53,199 nt of DNA from an uncultured Methylococcaceae bacterium (lineage in GTDB: Bacteria > Pseudomonadota > Gammaproteobacteria > Methylococcales > Methylomonadaceae). The DNA is taken from the NCBI GenBank assembly GCA_913056195.1, contig CAJXMF010000011.1:1-53199 (forward strand). Reading direction: 5' to 3'. Position 1 is the first letter of the stretch. Every line of letters starts with the position of its first letter. The translations under genes were made by a program, and so were the position numbers. Shown one piece after another: positions 7,378-17,636 of the stretch. The notes under the pieces were generated by a model, which worked only from the letters and a program-made list of their open reading frames with translations, ran no database searches and was not told the origin of the DNA.

Positions 7378-9753
7378 ATGTCAAAATTTAGGTTTGGAAT
7401 AATCCCTTTAGTGCTTTTTTTTATCACAGCATGTGATTTTTTGAGTTCAGAAAATACTGACTATCTCAAACAAGGGGTTAAGCATTTTGAGCAGGGCGAT
7501 TATAAGGCCGCAACAATTGAACTTAAAAATGCTATTCAAAAGAACCCAGAAGTTGCTGATGCCTATTATTATTTAGCGCTGGTTGAGGAGAAAACGCGCA
7601 AATTTAAAGCGATGCAATTAAATTTGCAGAAGGTCATTGAGCTCAATCCGACACATAATGATGCGCGCGTTAAACTGGCTAAGATTTATTTGTTGTTAGG
7701 CGAAAATGATAAAGCTGCAGAGCAAATTGAAGATATTCTTAAACGGCAGCCTGAAAACACGTCAGCATTAACGGTAAAAGCGCAGATTCTTAATCGGCAG
7801 AAAAAGAACAACGAGGCGCTAGCGTTATTGGATCAAGTCTTAAACAAGAAGCCTGATTCTATCGATGCCTTGAGTATGAAGGCAGTTATTTATATTCAGC
7901 AGGATGATCTGGAAAAAGCCTTGAACTATGTCGATGAGGGCCTGAAGATAGATGATAAAAATATTCCTTTATATCTATTGAAAACAAGAATACATAATAA
8001 ACAGAAAAATAAAACAGCTGTTATTCAGGATTATTTAAAGCTTGCAGCGCTCCAGCCCGATAATGCCGCCATAAAATTTGCATTGGCTCGGGCTTATTTT
8101 GATCAAGGCGAACAAGATAAAGCGGAAAAAGTTTTAAAAGATGTTATTAAGAAACAACCTGAAAATTTTAAAGCCAGGTTAGTGTTATTGGAATTTTTGT
8201 CGGAATCAGGTAAACGGGGCATTGATGAGCAATTAGAAAACTTTAAAGAATCGGCATCAGCTAATGAAAAAATAATGTTAGCAAAATGGGCGCTAAGTAA
8301 GAATAAATCTGAATGGGCTGAACAGACCTTTAAACAAATTGCGTCTTCAAATGAGAATGATGTTAAAAGCCGGGAAGATGCCTACTATCAATTGGCATTA
8401 TTAAAATTTAAGCGTCAGGACTTGACAGGGGTAGAGCAAGATGCCAAGAAAATCCTTGCGTTAAATCCAAATAATACAGATGCCAAGGTTTTAAAGGCTG
8501 CTGTTCTGATAGCTCAAGAAAAAGAAGATGAGGCTGAGAAGTTACTGGATAATATCCTATGGGAACAGCCTGACAATGATAAAGCCATGGTTTTATTGGG
8601 AAGGATATTTCTAAAGCGTGGTGAAAGAGATAAAGCGATGCAAAAGTTTCAACAGGCGTTGAAATTTAATCCGGCAAATTTACAAGCATTAATGCCTGTT
8701 ATTCAACAGGAAGTTTCTAAACAACATTTAGATTATGCGAGAGAATTGGTACAAAGAGCGATTGTTAAAACAGGTCCCCGGTTATCGCTGCTACAGCTAT
8801 TAGTCAAGTTTGATTTGGCTGAAAAAAAGTGGGAGTCGGCAGACAAAATCATAAAAATTATCGATCAACAGAAAAATGGACAGTTATTGGCGCAATTTTT
8901 ACACGCTAAAAGGCTGCAGGCAGAAGGATTGTATAAACCGGCGATTCAAGCTTATCAGGAAATTCTCGAACGCTATCCCTGGCAAAATAATTCACTACAA
9001 GCGATGTATCAATGCTATGAAGAAATGCAGGAAAGCCATCAGATGGTGCGTTTCTTGAACAAATTTATAGAAAAAAATCCAAACCAGATTAATGCCGCTT
9101 TATTACACGCGCGAATTTTGGCAAAGGAGGGCAAGTTTGAAAAAGCGGTTTCTGGTTTGAAGCGGCTACTCAATAATCGGCAGCTTCCAGTAATATATCA
9201 TGCGTTAGCCTTGCTGTATCAGCAAAAAGGTGATTCAAACGAGGGGTTGATGATTCAAAAAGGTTTGGAACTGGATCCTAACGATATAGGTTTATTAATG
9301 GCTAAAGCATCCTATTTGGAACGACAGAATGATCTAAATGAGGCCGCTGCGATTTACCGGAAAATTCTCTCTATTAATCCAGGAATCGATGTTGTCAGGA
9401 ATAACTTGGCCTCGCTACTGTTGGAAATAGGCGGACAAGAAAATATTGAAGAGTCGGCTGTCTTGACAAAAAACTATAAAGAATCTGAGCAGCCTTATTT
9501 TTTGGATACTTATGGTTGGGCGCAGTTTAAAACCGGTAACATATCGGAAGCACGAAAAGTGTTGGAAAAAGTCGTGTTGATGGCACCAGATATCCCTGTT
9601 TTTAGGTATCATTTGGCAAAGGTCTATCTACAACAAGGTGATCGAACAAAAGCGACAGGAGAATTGAGGGAAGCGCTGGCGTTGTCCAATAAACATTTGT
9701 TTGTAGAGAAAAAAGATGCTCAAAACTTACTGGGTGAAATAAGCAGGCATTAA
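7378..9753 (+). CDS. prsT: TPR-repeat lipoprotein PrsT (XrtA/PEP-CTERM system)
   Basis: This is a 791-residue lipoprotein. The N-terminal signal ends in a lipobox (ITAC, Cys19), followed by tandem TPR repeats over almost the whole length, from about residue 29 (GVKHFEQGDYKAA-type units) to the C-terminus. It matches PrsT of exosortase-A clusters, where it is predicted to scaffold EPS assembly or PEP-CTERM protein export at the envelope. The ATG at 7378 is preferred over the one at 7372 because AGGA at 7367-7370 stands 7 bp before 7378 but only 1 bp before 7372. It is somewhat shorter than many family members, with no sign of a frameshift. Confidence 0.92.
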   Translation: MSKFRFGIIPLVLFFITACDFLSSENTDYLKQGVKHFEQGDYKAATIELKNAIQKNPEVADAYYYLALVEEKTRKFKAMQLNLQKVIELNPTHNDARVKLAKIYLLLGENDKAAEQIEDILKRQPENTSALTVKAQILNRQKKNNEALALLDQVLNKKPDSIDALSMKAVIYIQQDDLEKALNYVDEGLKIDDKNIPLYLLKTRIHNKQKNKTAVIQDYLKLAALQPDNAAIKFALARAYFDQGEQDKAEKVLKDVIKKQPENFKARLVLLEFLSESGKRGIDEQLENFKESASANEKIMLAKWALSKNKSEWAEQTFKQIASSNENDVKSREDAYYQLALLKFKRQDLTGVEQDAKKILALNPNNTDAKVLKAAVLIAQEKEDEAEKLLDNILWEQPDNDKAMVLLGRIFLKRGERDKAMQKFQQALKFNPANLQALMPVIQQEVSKQHLDYARELVQRAIVKTGPRLSLLQLLVKFDLAEKKWESADKIIKIIDQQKNGQLLAQFLHAKRLQAEGLYKPAIQAYQEILERYPWQNNSLQAMYQCYEEMQESHQMVRFLNKFIEKNPNQINAALLHARILAKEGKFEKAVSGLKRLLNNRQLPVIYHALALLYQQKGDSNEGLMIQKGLELDPNDIGLLMAKASYLERQNDLNEAAAIYRKILSINPGIDVVRNNLASLLLEIGGQENIEESAVLTKNYKESEQPYFLDTYGWAQFKTGNISEARKVLEKVVLMAPDIPVFRYHLAKVYLQQGDRTKATGELREALALSNKHLFVEKKDAQNLLGEISRH

Positions 9754-9813
9754 ATAGGCAGTTAACCCAAGCTCGCCAACAACATAAATAATTTTTATAG
9801 CACTATAATGGAA

Positions 9814-9829
9814 AGGCACGGGTTAAGCG
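9814..9829 (+). promoter_or_regulatory. Possible sigma-54 (-24/-12) promoter upstream of the export lipoprotein
   Basis: AGGCACGGGTTAAGCG has the invariant GG (9815-9816), exactly ten bases, then GC (9827-9828). The GGCACG half matches the RpoN consensus, but the -12 half is AAGC instead of TTGC. It lies in the 127-bp gap between prsT and the export gene, with transcription expected near 9840. PrsR, encoded at the end of the cluster, is a sigma-54 activator, which makes the site plausible. A TATAAT (9804-9809) nearby offers a sigma-70 alternative but lacks a recognisable -35. Confidence 0.35.
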
Positions 9830-9880
9830 AATAATAGCGAACTGGATTGTGGTTAAAAAGATTCAATAGGTGAAATGTAA

Positions 9881-10603
<723 letters not shown>

Positions 10604-10625
10604 TTTTTGTTGGCGGTATAACAAT

Positions 10626-12152
10626 ATGCAAGATCAATTTGCCGAAATTATAGCTTATGCGAAAGGGATTGTTCGTTATAAATGGGTGGTTATTATCTGT
10701 GCCTGGGTTGTTTCTATTGCAGGCTGGGCGTATGTTTATAAAATGCCTGATCAATATGAATCCATGGCCAAAGTTCATGTTGATACACGAACGATGCTGA
10801 GGCCTTTATTGAGAGGACTCGCACTGCAAACGGATGTCAGGGGGCTGGTGGCGGTTATGAAAAAATTAATGTTTACTCAGCAGAATATGTTGAAGGTCGC
10901 CGAACTTGCCGGGATGGAGGGTGATTATGATACCGATAAAGGTCGATATGCGATTGCATCGAAGCTAAAATCAGGGTTGCACATTTCTGGTGGACGCGGG
11001 GAAATTTTTTCTATTACATATCATGCGGAAAACCCGGTCATGGCTCAGAAAGTGGTCCAGGCGGTATTGACTGTTTTTTCTGAGCAGGCTCAGCAGTCTA
11101 CGCTAAATGATGTTGATTCGGCGCAACGTTTTATTGAAGATCAAATCCGCGAGTATGAACAAAGACTGCGTAATGCTGAAAAAGCCAGGGAAAATTTTAA
11201 GCGAGCAAATATTGGTATGTTGCCGGGGCAGGGAGAAAGCCTGGTCAATAAAATGCAAACCTTGAAAGCAGAGCTTGAAAAGCAAAAGCTAATGTTGGTG
11301 GAGTTATCTTCAAGAAGAAAGGTTTTGCAAGAACAATTAGACGAAGCTTTAGAATCGGATGACGAGTGGGGCTTGACGGGGCTTTCTGATGATGCCAGTG
11401 AAGAGGAAAGTCGGATAGCGGCACTTGAGCAACGAAAGGAGGAGTTGCTGTTTAATTACACGGAAAAGCATCCTCTTGTTGTTGCTATTGATGCCAGAAT
11501 TAAACAGCTCAGGGAGAAAATTTCTGAGGAAGCCGCTGATGCCGATGATGCGCCCGATTTAACCGCAATGTCTAACCCTTTTGTTCAATCTATAAAGGCA
11601 TCAATTAACCAAGTCGATGCGGAACGTGCATCTATCAAAGCCAGAATTAAAAATTATGAACAAGAGTTGGAAGCAGCTGATGAACAGTTCAATACGCGGT
11701 TGGCGATTGAAACAGAAATGCAAAACTTGAATCGGGACTATTCTACAATCAGAGCTAATTATTTGAAATTGGTAGAACGCAAGGAGCAAGCGTCTATGTC
11801 AGAAAAAGTTGACGACCAGGCTTCGGCCTTAAAGTTCAAAATAGCGGATCCTGCAAACTTACCTTTGAAACCATCAGCGCCTAATCGACCCTTGTTATAT
11901 TCGGCTGTTTTTTTCGCTGGGATTGTTATTGGTGTCGGGATTGCTTTGGTATTAACCTTTATTAAGCCGGTTTTTATTTCTACACGCAGTTTAAGAAGTG
12001 TGACGGGGCTGCCTGTTTTAGGCAGTGTTTCTGTTTTCTTGACGGAAAAGGCGTTAAGGCAACGTCAGTTGAATAATCTGGCCTTTTATACAATTGGTTT
12101 TTTATTGGTGATCGGTTATTCAGGGGTGATGGTTTCAGATTTAATGAGTTAG
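10626..12152 (+). CDS. XrtA-associated polysaccharide chain-length determinant (Wzz/GumC family)
   Basis: This is a 508-residue inner-membrane protein. Membrane segment 1 is near residues 19-37, followed by the Wzz domain (YESMAKVHVDTRTMLRPLLRG). Long periplasmic coiled coils occupy about 150-240 and 270-400. A second membrane segment lies near 420-445 after the proline-rich PANLPLKPSAPNRP motif, and a last hydrophobic segment near 485-503. It resembles the PEP-CTERM chain-length family (TIGR03007). It controls polymer length and couples synthesis to the export lipoprotein just upstream. It has no kinase domain; the autokinase is the separate downstream gene, as is usual in these clusters. 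Confidence 0.93.
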   Translation: MQDQFAEIIAYAKGIVRYKWVVIICAWVVSIAGWAYVYKMPDQYESMAKVHVDTRTMLRPLLRGLALQTDVRGLVAVMKKLMFTQQNMLKVAELAGMEGDYDTDKGRYAIASKLKSGLHISGGRGEIFSITYHAENPVMAQKVVQAVLTVFSEQAQQSTLNDVDSAQRFIEDQIREYEQRLRNAEKARENFKRANIGMLPGQGESLVNKMQTLKAELEKQKLMLVELSSRRKVLQEQLDEALESDDEWGLTGLSDDASEEESRIAALEQRKEELLFNYTEKHPLVVAIDARIKQLREKISEEAADADDAPDLTAMSNPFVQSIKASINQVDAERASIKARIKNYEQELEAADEQFNTRLAIETEMQNLNRDYSTIRANYLKLVERKEQASMSEKVDDQASALKFKIADPANLPLKPSAPNRPLLYSAVFFAGIVIGVGIALVLTFIKPVFISTRSLRSVTGLPVLGSVSVFLTEKALRQRQLNNLAFYTIGFLLVIGYSGVMVSDLMS

Positions 12153-12286
12153 GTCTATCCCTTCCCGTAATGTAATCGGAATAAAAGATACTCTTGCATT
12201 GAAAATAAGCGAGGAAACCATCGGCCTGAGTTTTAGTTGCGCCGATTAAGTCCTTATCTGGTGATATCGCCATTTTTGGAGATTGA

Positions 12287-13150
12287 ATGAGCACGATTGA
12301 AGACGCCTTGGCAAAGGCTGAAAAGTTACTGAAATATGACAGCGATACTTCTGCAAAAGATGGTGTTTCTGTGCATGAAGAAAATGCCGAAAGAAGCAAC
12401 GATGCGTTAAAGGCGTTGGCTGAATCTGAAGTGGAAACATTTAATTGGGCATTTCTAAAAGAAAATGGCTATATTACTGAAGATGACTCTCATTCCGTGT
12501 TGGCAGAGGAATACCGGAGCATTAAACGTCCTTTAGTGGTTAATGCCATTGGCGCCCGTAAAAAAGATATTCAACGCTCTAATCTCATCTTGGTTACCAG
12601 TAGTATTCCGGGTGAAGGAAAAACATTTACCTCAATTAATCTGGCATTGAGTATCGCAGCAGAGCTGGATAAAAAAGTCTTGTTGATTGATGCCGACGTG
12701 TCTAAACCGTCTGTTTCAAAAGTGTTGGGAATCAAACAAACACCCGGTTTAATTGAATATCTTGAAGGTGAAATAGACCAGTTATCCGATATTATTTTAA
12801 GAACCGAGGTTAAAGGCTTAAGGGTTATTCCGGCAGGAAAAAGACATAAATTCTCAACCGAATTATTATCGAGTAATCGCATGGCCCTGTTAGCGCAAGA
12901 GTTGAGTGATAGATATCCTGATCGAATTGTGATTTTTGATTCTCCGCCTTTGTTGGCAACAACACAGGCGGAAGTTTTAGCGTCGCTGGTGGGGCAAGTT
13001 GTGTTGGTGGTGGCGGCTGAGACTACGTCACAAAACATTGTCCTTGAATCTGTGAAGAAATTGACTGACTCTGCTGATGTCGTATTAACGCTACTCAATA
13101 AAGTGCAGCATTCTTTAGACACCAGTTACTATGGTTATGGGCAATATTGA
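12287..13150 (+). CDS. XrtA-associated tyrosine autokinase (BY-kinase)
   Basis: This is a 287-residue cytoplasmic P-loop kinase of the CpsD/Wzc-C type. Walker A is at 105-113 (SSIPGEGKT), Walker A' at 131-137 (VLLIDAD) and Walker B near 223 (RIVIFDSPP). A C-terminal tyrosine cluster (Tyr281, 282, 284, 287) is the expected autophosphorylation site. The N-terminal 90 residues carry AEEYRSIKRPL, typical of the family (TIGR03018). It works with the chain-length protein to cycle polymerisation and export. GGAGA about 5 bp before the ATG supports the start. It sits 134 bp after the chain-length gene, and its 3' end adjoins the next gene. Confidence 0.93.
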   Translation: MSTIEDALAKAEKLLKYDSDTSAKDGVSVHEENAERSNDALKALAESEVETFNWAFLKENGYITEDDSHSVLAEEYRSIKRPLVVNAIGARKKDIQRSNLILVTSSIPGEGKTFTSINLALSIAAELDKKVLLIDADVSKPSVSKVLGIKQTPGLIEYLEGEIDQLSDIILRTEVKGLRVIPAGKRHKFSTELLSSNRMALLAQELSDRYPDRIVIFDSPPLLATTQAEVLASLVGQVVLVVAAETTSQNIVLESVKKLTDSADVVLTLLNKVQHSLDTSYYGYGQY

Positions 13151-13160
13151 GTTGCATAAA

Positions 13161-14663
13161 ATGCGGTGGTGTCAGAAGTTTCTCTTTTTGTTGTTAATAG
13201 GCATTCAGGGACAGGCTGTTGCATTTGATTGGGTTCTTAGACCTCGCCTTAGCGCTCGTGAAGTATTTTCCGATAATATTCGCCAAGATAATACCAATAA
13301 GAAGACGGCATGGGTGAGTGAGATCTCACCTGGGTTTAGTTTGCGTTCAACCTCAACGATAAATACCTTTAATATGAACTACAGGATGCAAAACCTGTAT
13401 AATGCGGGTGGCGATGGTGGCTTGAATGTGAATCATCAGTTGGCGTTTAATTCCAAATACAAAGTTGTCCGTAATCGTTTATATATTAATGCGCGAAGCA
13501 GTATTAGCCAGCAAAACACCTCCAATCAGCGTCTTGTGAGTGATAATTTAACGGGCAGAAATACGACGACGGTATCAACATTCAGCATTTCTCCGTATTG
13601 GACGCCGCATTTCAAACGTTATGCCAATGGTATTGTAAGAGTTACCTATAATCGGGTTTCTACCAGCGGTGGGCAGAGCAATATTTCCGATACCAATACC
13701 TATAGCCAACATATTCGCCTGAATAGTGGTCGATATTTTTCGCGTGTTCAATGGTATGTTGATTTTAATAACCAACAAAACCAGAATAGCAATGGTCCGA
13801 ATGTCAATTTTCAACAATCTACGGCCCAGGTGCGTACGTTTTTTACCCGTAAGTTAAGCGGTTTTGTTCGGGTTGGACATCAAAACAATCAATTCCAATC
13901 CACCACGAACAGTAATAAAAATGGCTTGTATTATACAGCGGGATTGCAGTGGCGGCCGAGCATGCGATTTAATGTTCAGGCTGGATATGGTAATAATAAA
14001 TTTGTGACCGTCAATATTATGCCAATGCGCCGGATTACCTGGAGTACGACCTATTCCAACAATGACATCGGTACCAACCGGGGAAGTCGCTGGCAATCGT
14101 CATTACGTTATTACACACGCCGCTCTAATTGGTTGTTCCGTTATAGTGAAAATACCGTGACAACTCAGCAAATCTTACTCGGGCAACAAGCGACCATTTT
14201 ACAGGCTGGGAATACAAACAATAATTTACCGTCGACTGTTCGCCGCTTTGATTTACCTACTTTAACGAATGAAGTCTTTATTAACAAACGCGCTGACTTA
14301 TCGGTTTCATTTAAAACGGGTAGGAGTCGTTTTAATTTTAATGGCTACCGGTCGCGCAGAACCTTTCAAGTGAGTCAGAATAATGAGGATGTTTATGGCG
14401 GAAGTGCATCCTGGAGCTGGAATTTCAGTCGCCGCAGCCGATCGAATATTCGTTTATTGTGGCAGAAAACAAACGGTCAAACAGGGTTTTCCAATCAACG
14501 CTATGACGCCACCATAGGCATTACCCGGAATATCGTCAATTTTGCTGGCAGTAAACGTGTTAATGGCCTGGTTGAATATCGTTATGCTGAACAGAGCTCT
14601 AATTCGGCCAGTAATCAATTTACAGAAAACAGAATCAGCGCCAGCATTAACATGCAATTTTAA
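13161..14663 (+). CDS. XrtA-associated outer-membrane beta-barrel protein (TIGR03016-like)
   Basis: This is a 500-residue predicted outer-membrane barrel. A signal peptide begins MRWCQKFLFLLLIG and ends before FDWVLRPRL. Long runs of alternating polar and aromatic strands follow, with a terminal Phe (SINMQF), the usual signal for barrel insertion. It matches the uncharacterised protein found at this place in exosortase-A clusters and may be the outer-membrane part of EPS secretion. The frame opens upstream at 13131, overlapping the kinase gene, but the ATG at 13161 gives a proper signal peptide and removes the overlap. No ribosome site decides between them, so the start is uncertain. Confidence 0.85.
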   Translation: MRWCQKFLFLLLIGIQGQAVAFDWVLRPRLSAREVFSDNIRQDNTNKKTAWVSEISPGFSLRSTSTINTFNMNYRMQNLYNAGGDGGLNVNHQLAFNSKYKVVRNRLYINARSSISQQNTSNQRLVSDNLTGRNTTTVSTFSISPYWTPHFKRYANGIVRVTYNRVSTSGGQSNISDTNTYSQHIRLNSGRYFSRVQWYVDFNNQQNQNSNGPNVNFQQSTAQVRTFFTRKLSGFVRVGHQNNQFQSTTNSNKNGLYYTAGLQWRPSMRFNVQAGYGNNKFVTVNIMPMRRITWSTTYSNNDIGTNRGSRWQSSLRYYTRRSNWLFRYSENTVTTQQILLGQQATILQAGNTNNNLPSTVRRFDLPTLTNEVFINKRADLSVSFKTGRSRFNFNGYRSRRTFQVSQNNEDVYGGSASWSWNFSRRSRSNIRLLWQKTNGQTGFSNQRYDATIGITRNIVNFAGSKRVNGLVEYRYAEQSSNSASNQFTENRISASINMQF

Positions 14664-14677
14664 AACATGTACGGACT

Positions 14678-15712
14678 ATGTATAAAAGTTTCTATAAACT
14701 CTCTAAAAACCCTTTTCAACAAAATGCTGATCCAGCATTCTTTTTTGACAGTGCCAGCCACAAACGTGCTAAAGCCTATTTAAGATACGGCCTGGCTCAC
14801 GGTGAAGGCTTTGTTGTTGTAACCGGCGCACCAGGTACAGGTAAAACCATGCTGGTCAAAGAACTGGCGCAATTTCTGAAAAAAGATAATGTGGTCTGTA
14901 TCGGATCTCTAGTGACCTCGAATGTCGGCGCTGAAGATACGCTCAGGATGTTGGCGGCGACTTTTGGTGTTTTTTATGAATTGGATGATTCTAAAGCCGC
15001 CTTGTTAAACCGCATCGAAACTTTTTTTAAGGATAAGGCCAAACAAGGGAAACGGGTTTTATTGATTGTTGATGAGGCGCAAAATTTACCTCGACAATCT
15101 ATCGAAGAATTAAGAATGTTGTCAAATTTTGAATGGGAAGGAAAAATCATTTTCCAAACTTTTCTCATGGGACAGGAAGAGCTTGGGCAAACCTTGTTTT
15201 CACCCGATATGGAGCAGGTCAGGCAGCGTGTTGTGGCGACCTATCAATTAAAATCGTTAACCGAGCAGGAAACCAAAGATTATATTCTGTTTAGGATGGA
15301 AAAAGCAGGTTGGAGTGGCGGCGATTTGTTTAGCGATGACATTTTTCCTTTAATCTACAAATTTACCTGTGGTGTGCCGCGCAGAATTAATTCCTTATGT
15401 GATCGTTTGTTATTGTTCGGCTTTTTGGAGGAGTTGAAGGAAATTGGCGCACAAGCCGTTAAAAAAGTCATCTCAGAAATTAAGAATGATTATAAATCGA
15501 TGGCAAAAACAAGCAAGAAAGAAAATATTGCAGGCGTTCCAGAAACGCAGAGTGTTGCCGTTTCAGTTGAAAACCCTGATTTGGCAAGAAAGGTAGAGTT
15601 GCTCGAACAGCGCGTCCAGGAATTGAGTGATAAGCTCACAAAAGAACAGGCATTGTTGCGTAAGGCTATATTGATTCAACTGGATATGGGGGATGTTTAT
15701 TCTGATGACTGA
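14678..15712 (+). CDS. XrtA-associated AAA ATPase (ExeA-like)
   Basis: This 344-residue ATPase begins MYKSFYKLSKNPFQQNADP, typical of the ExeA/GspA-like family. Walker A GAPGTGKT is at 50-57, Walker B VLLIVDEA at 127-134, with sensor and arginine elements further on (GVPRRINSLCDRLL). The C-terminal 60 residues (ARKVELLEQRVQELSDKL) form a coiled coil. It corresponds to the PEP-CTERM-associated ATPase (TIGR03015), presumed to energise assembly of the secretion or export apparatus. It is 14 bp from the barrel gene and overlaps the deacetylase start. Confidence 0.93.
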   Translation: MYKSFYKLSKNPFQQNADPAFFFDSASHKRAKAYLRYGLAHGEGFVVVTGAPGTGKTMLVKELAQFLKKDNVVCIGSLVTSNVGAEDTLRMLAATFGVFYELDDSKAALLNRIETFFKDKAKQGKRVLLIVDEAQNLPRQSIEELRMLSNFEWEGKIIFQTFLMGQEELGQTLFSPDMEQVRQRVVATYQLKSLTEQETKDYILFRMEKAGWSGGDLFSDDIFPLIYKFTCGVPRRINSLCDRLLLFGFLEELKEIGAQAVKKVISEIKNDYKSMAKTSKKENIAGVPETQSVAVSVENPDLARKVELLEQRVQELSDKLTKEQALLRKAILIQLDMGDVYSDD

Positions 15713-16562
15713 GCCGGTAAAAAGAATGAAGGTTATTGCTAATGCTATGACCGTCGATGTCGAAGATTATTTTCAGGTATCGGCCTTCGAACCCATCATC
15801 GATAGATCACAATGGGATTCTCTGCAACATCGGGTCGAAAATAACACACAACGCATTTTAGCGCTGTTTGCACAAAATGAGATTAAAGCAACATTTTTTA
15901 CGCTGGGCTGGGTGGCTGAGCGTTATCCACAATTAGTTAAACAGATTGTCGAACAAGGACACGAGTTAGCGTGTCATGGTTACCAGCACACCCGCGTCAC
16001 ACAACAAACGCCCGAACAATTTCGTGATGATGTTCGCAGGGCCAAAACAATGTTGGAAGATATTGCCGGGGTCGATGTCAAAGGCTATCGAGCCGCCAGT
16101 TATTCGATTACGCAGGATAACCAACAGTGGGCACATGAGATTCTGGCAGACGTTGGTTTTCAATATAGTTCCAGTGTTTATCCGGTCAAACATGATCTTT
16201 ATGGCATTCCTGATGCACCGCGTTATGTTTATCAGCCCTTGGCGGGAAATACATTGAAAGAAGTGCCCATTACCACACTCAATATACGCGGTAAAAATAT
16301 GCCTTGCGGCGGCGGTGGTTTTTTTCGTTTTTATCCGTATGCGTTTTCGCGCTGGGCGTTACGAACAATCAATCAAAAAGAAAAACAAGCGGCTATTTTC
16401 TATTTTCATCCCTGGGAGATTGATCCCGAACAACCCCGACAACGCAATATTTCCTTGAAAACCCGGTTTCGGCATTATTTGAATCTTGGCCAAATGCAAC
16501 CTCGCCTGGAAAGATTATTGAATGATTTTCATTGGGATACCATGGAAAATATCTTTCTATAA
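15705..16562 (+). CDS. XrtA-associated polysaccharide deacetylase
   Basis: This is a 285-residue NodB-type carbohydrate esterase with the short form of the fold seen in PEP-CTERM clusters (TIGR03006, C-terminal DUF3473). The metal and catalytic motifs are visible: MTVDVEDYF with Asp18 and Asp21, ACHGYQH with His91 and His95, and a late FYFHPWEID. No signal peptide or membrane segment is seen. It probably removes acetyl groups from N-acetylhexosamines of the EPS, although the topology for that is unclear. The ATG at 15705 overlaps the ATPase stop by eight bases (ATGACTGA), suggesting translational coupling. An upstream ATG at 15693 and a downstream one at 15726 are alternatives. Confidence 0.92.
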   Translation: MTEPVKRMKVIANAMTVDVEDYFQVSAFEPIIDRSQWDSLQHRVENNTQRILALFAQNEIKATFFTLGWVAERYPQLVKQIVEQGHELACHGYQHTRVTQQTPEQFRDDVRRAKTMLEDIAGVDVKGYRAASYSITQDNQQWAHEILADVGFQYSSSVYPVKHDLYGIPDAPRYVYQPLAGNTLKEVPITTLNIRGKNMPCGGGGFFRFYPYAFSRWALRTINQKEKQAAIFYFHPWEIDPEQPRQRNISLKTRFRHYLNLGQMQPRLERLLNDFHWDTMENIFL

Positions 16563-16607
16563 TCTTCTGCTATTCTTTCCTGTATTACTTTAGATAAAAA
16601 CAACGCG

Positions 16608-17633
16608 ATGAAAATAAAACAACTGGATGAAAGCGTTTGCGCGCTGTGGGACGACTTTGTTGAACGCTCGGAAGCGGCAACCTTTTTTCATAAGAGTGGG
16701 TGGAAAACTGTCATCGAAAAGTCATTCGGGCATCGGTGTTATTATTTTTATGCTGAACAAGACGAAAAAATTATCGGCATTTTACCGCTCACGCACATCA
16801 AAAGTCTGCTGTTTGGTAACGCCTTATGTTCCAATAGTTTTTGTGTGTATGGCGGTATCGTAGCGGATACCCCGGAGGCGTTTCATGCACTCGATCAGAA
16901 AGCATGTGAACTGGCGAATGAATTGGGCGTTGATTATCTGGAAATGCGCGACCGCGAACAAAAATTCCCGGAGCGTCCGCATAAAGATTTGTATGTGACA
17001 TTCCGCAAAACATTGGCCGAGGATGTCGATGCCAATATGCAAGCCATCCCTCGTAAACAACGAGCGATGATCCGGAAGGGCATCAAGGCAGGGCTGGTCA
17101 GTGAAATCGATGAATCAGTCGAACGATTTTATCAGGCTTATTCAGAAAGCGTGCGTAATCTGGGTACACCGGTATTCGGCAAACATTATTTCAAGCAGTT
17201 GAAACAAACATTTGGTGAGTCGTGTGAAATTCTGACCGTTGTCGATAAAAACGGGAAGCTTATCAGCAGCGTAATGAATTTTTATTTCAGGGATGAAGTA
17301 TTGCCTTATTATGGTGGTGGCACACAACAGGCGCGGGCTGTGCAAGGCAATGATTTTATGTATTGGGAAGTGATGCGCCGGGCAGTGGAAAAAGGTATTA
17401 AAGTATTTGATTACGGACGCAGTAAGGAAGGCACCGGTTCCTATCGATTCAAAAAACACTGGGGCTTTGAGCCAGAACCGCTGTTTTATTCGTTTTACCT
17501 GGTCAACGCCAAAGCGATTCCTGATGTTAATCCATTGAATCCAAAATATCAGTTGTTTATTGCTGCCTGGAAAAAGTTGCCATTACCGGTAAGCCAGGTT
17601 GTCGGTCCCTGGTTAGCCAAAGATTTAGGATAG
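16608..17633 (+). CDS. XrtA-associated FemAB-like acyltransferase
   Basis: This 341-residue protein matches the FemAB-related PEP-CTERM family (TIGR03019). It has two GNAT-like halves: an N-terminal FHKSGWKTVIEKSFGH region and a C-terminal acetyltransferase-like half with PYYGGGTQQARAVQGNDFMYWE and DYGRSKEGTGSYRFKKHWGF. FemAB proteins transfer aminoacyl or acyl groups, so a role in decorating the EPS or a lipid-linked intermediate is likely but unproven. It follows the deacetylase by 45 bp and precedes the glycosyltransferase by 3 bp. Confidence 0.9.
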   Translation: MKIKQLDESVCALWDDFVERSEAATFFHKSGWKTVIEKSFGHRCYYFYAEQDEKIIGILPLTHIKSLLFGNALCSNSFCVYGGIVADTPEAFHALDQKACELANELGVDYLEMRDREQKFPERPHKDLYVTFRKTLAEDVDANMQAIPRKQRAMIRKGIKAGLVSEIDESVERFYQAYSESVRNLGTPVFGKHYFKQLKQTFGESCEILTVVDKNGKLISSVMNFYFRDEVLPYYGGGTQQARAVQGNDFMYWEVMRRAVEKGIKVFDYGRSKEGTGSYRFKKHWGFEPEPLFYSFYLVNAKAIPDVNPLNPKYQLFIAAWKKLPLPVSQVVGPWLAKDLG

Positions 17634-17636
17634 GCT

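Noticed and set aside
7184..7402. A 72-residue open frame across the sugar transferase-prsT gap
   Set aside because: It overlaps both real genes and runs through a REP-like hairpin; no family features.
9804..9809. TATAAT as a sigma-70 promoter for the export lipoprotein
   Set aside because: No recognisable -35 hexamer at 15-19 bp upstream; kept only as an alternative to the sigma-54 site.
12571..13122. A 183-residue open frame on the minus strand opposite the tyrosine kinase
   Set aside because: It lies wholly inside a well-supported gene and is a mirror of its codon pattern.
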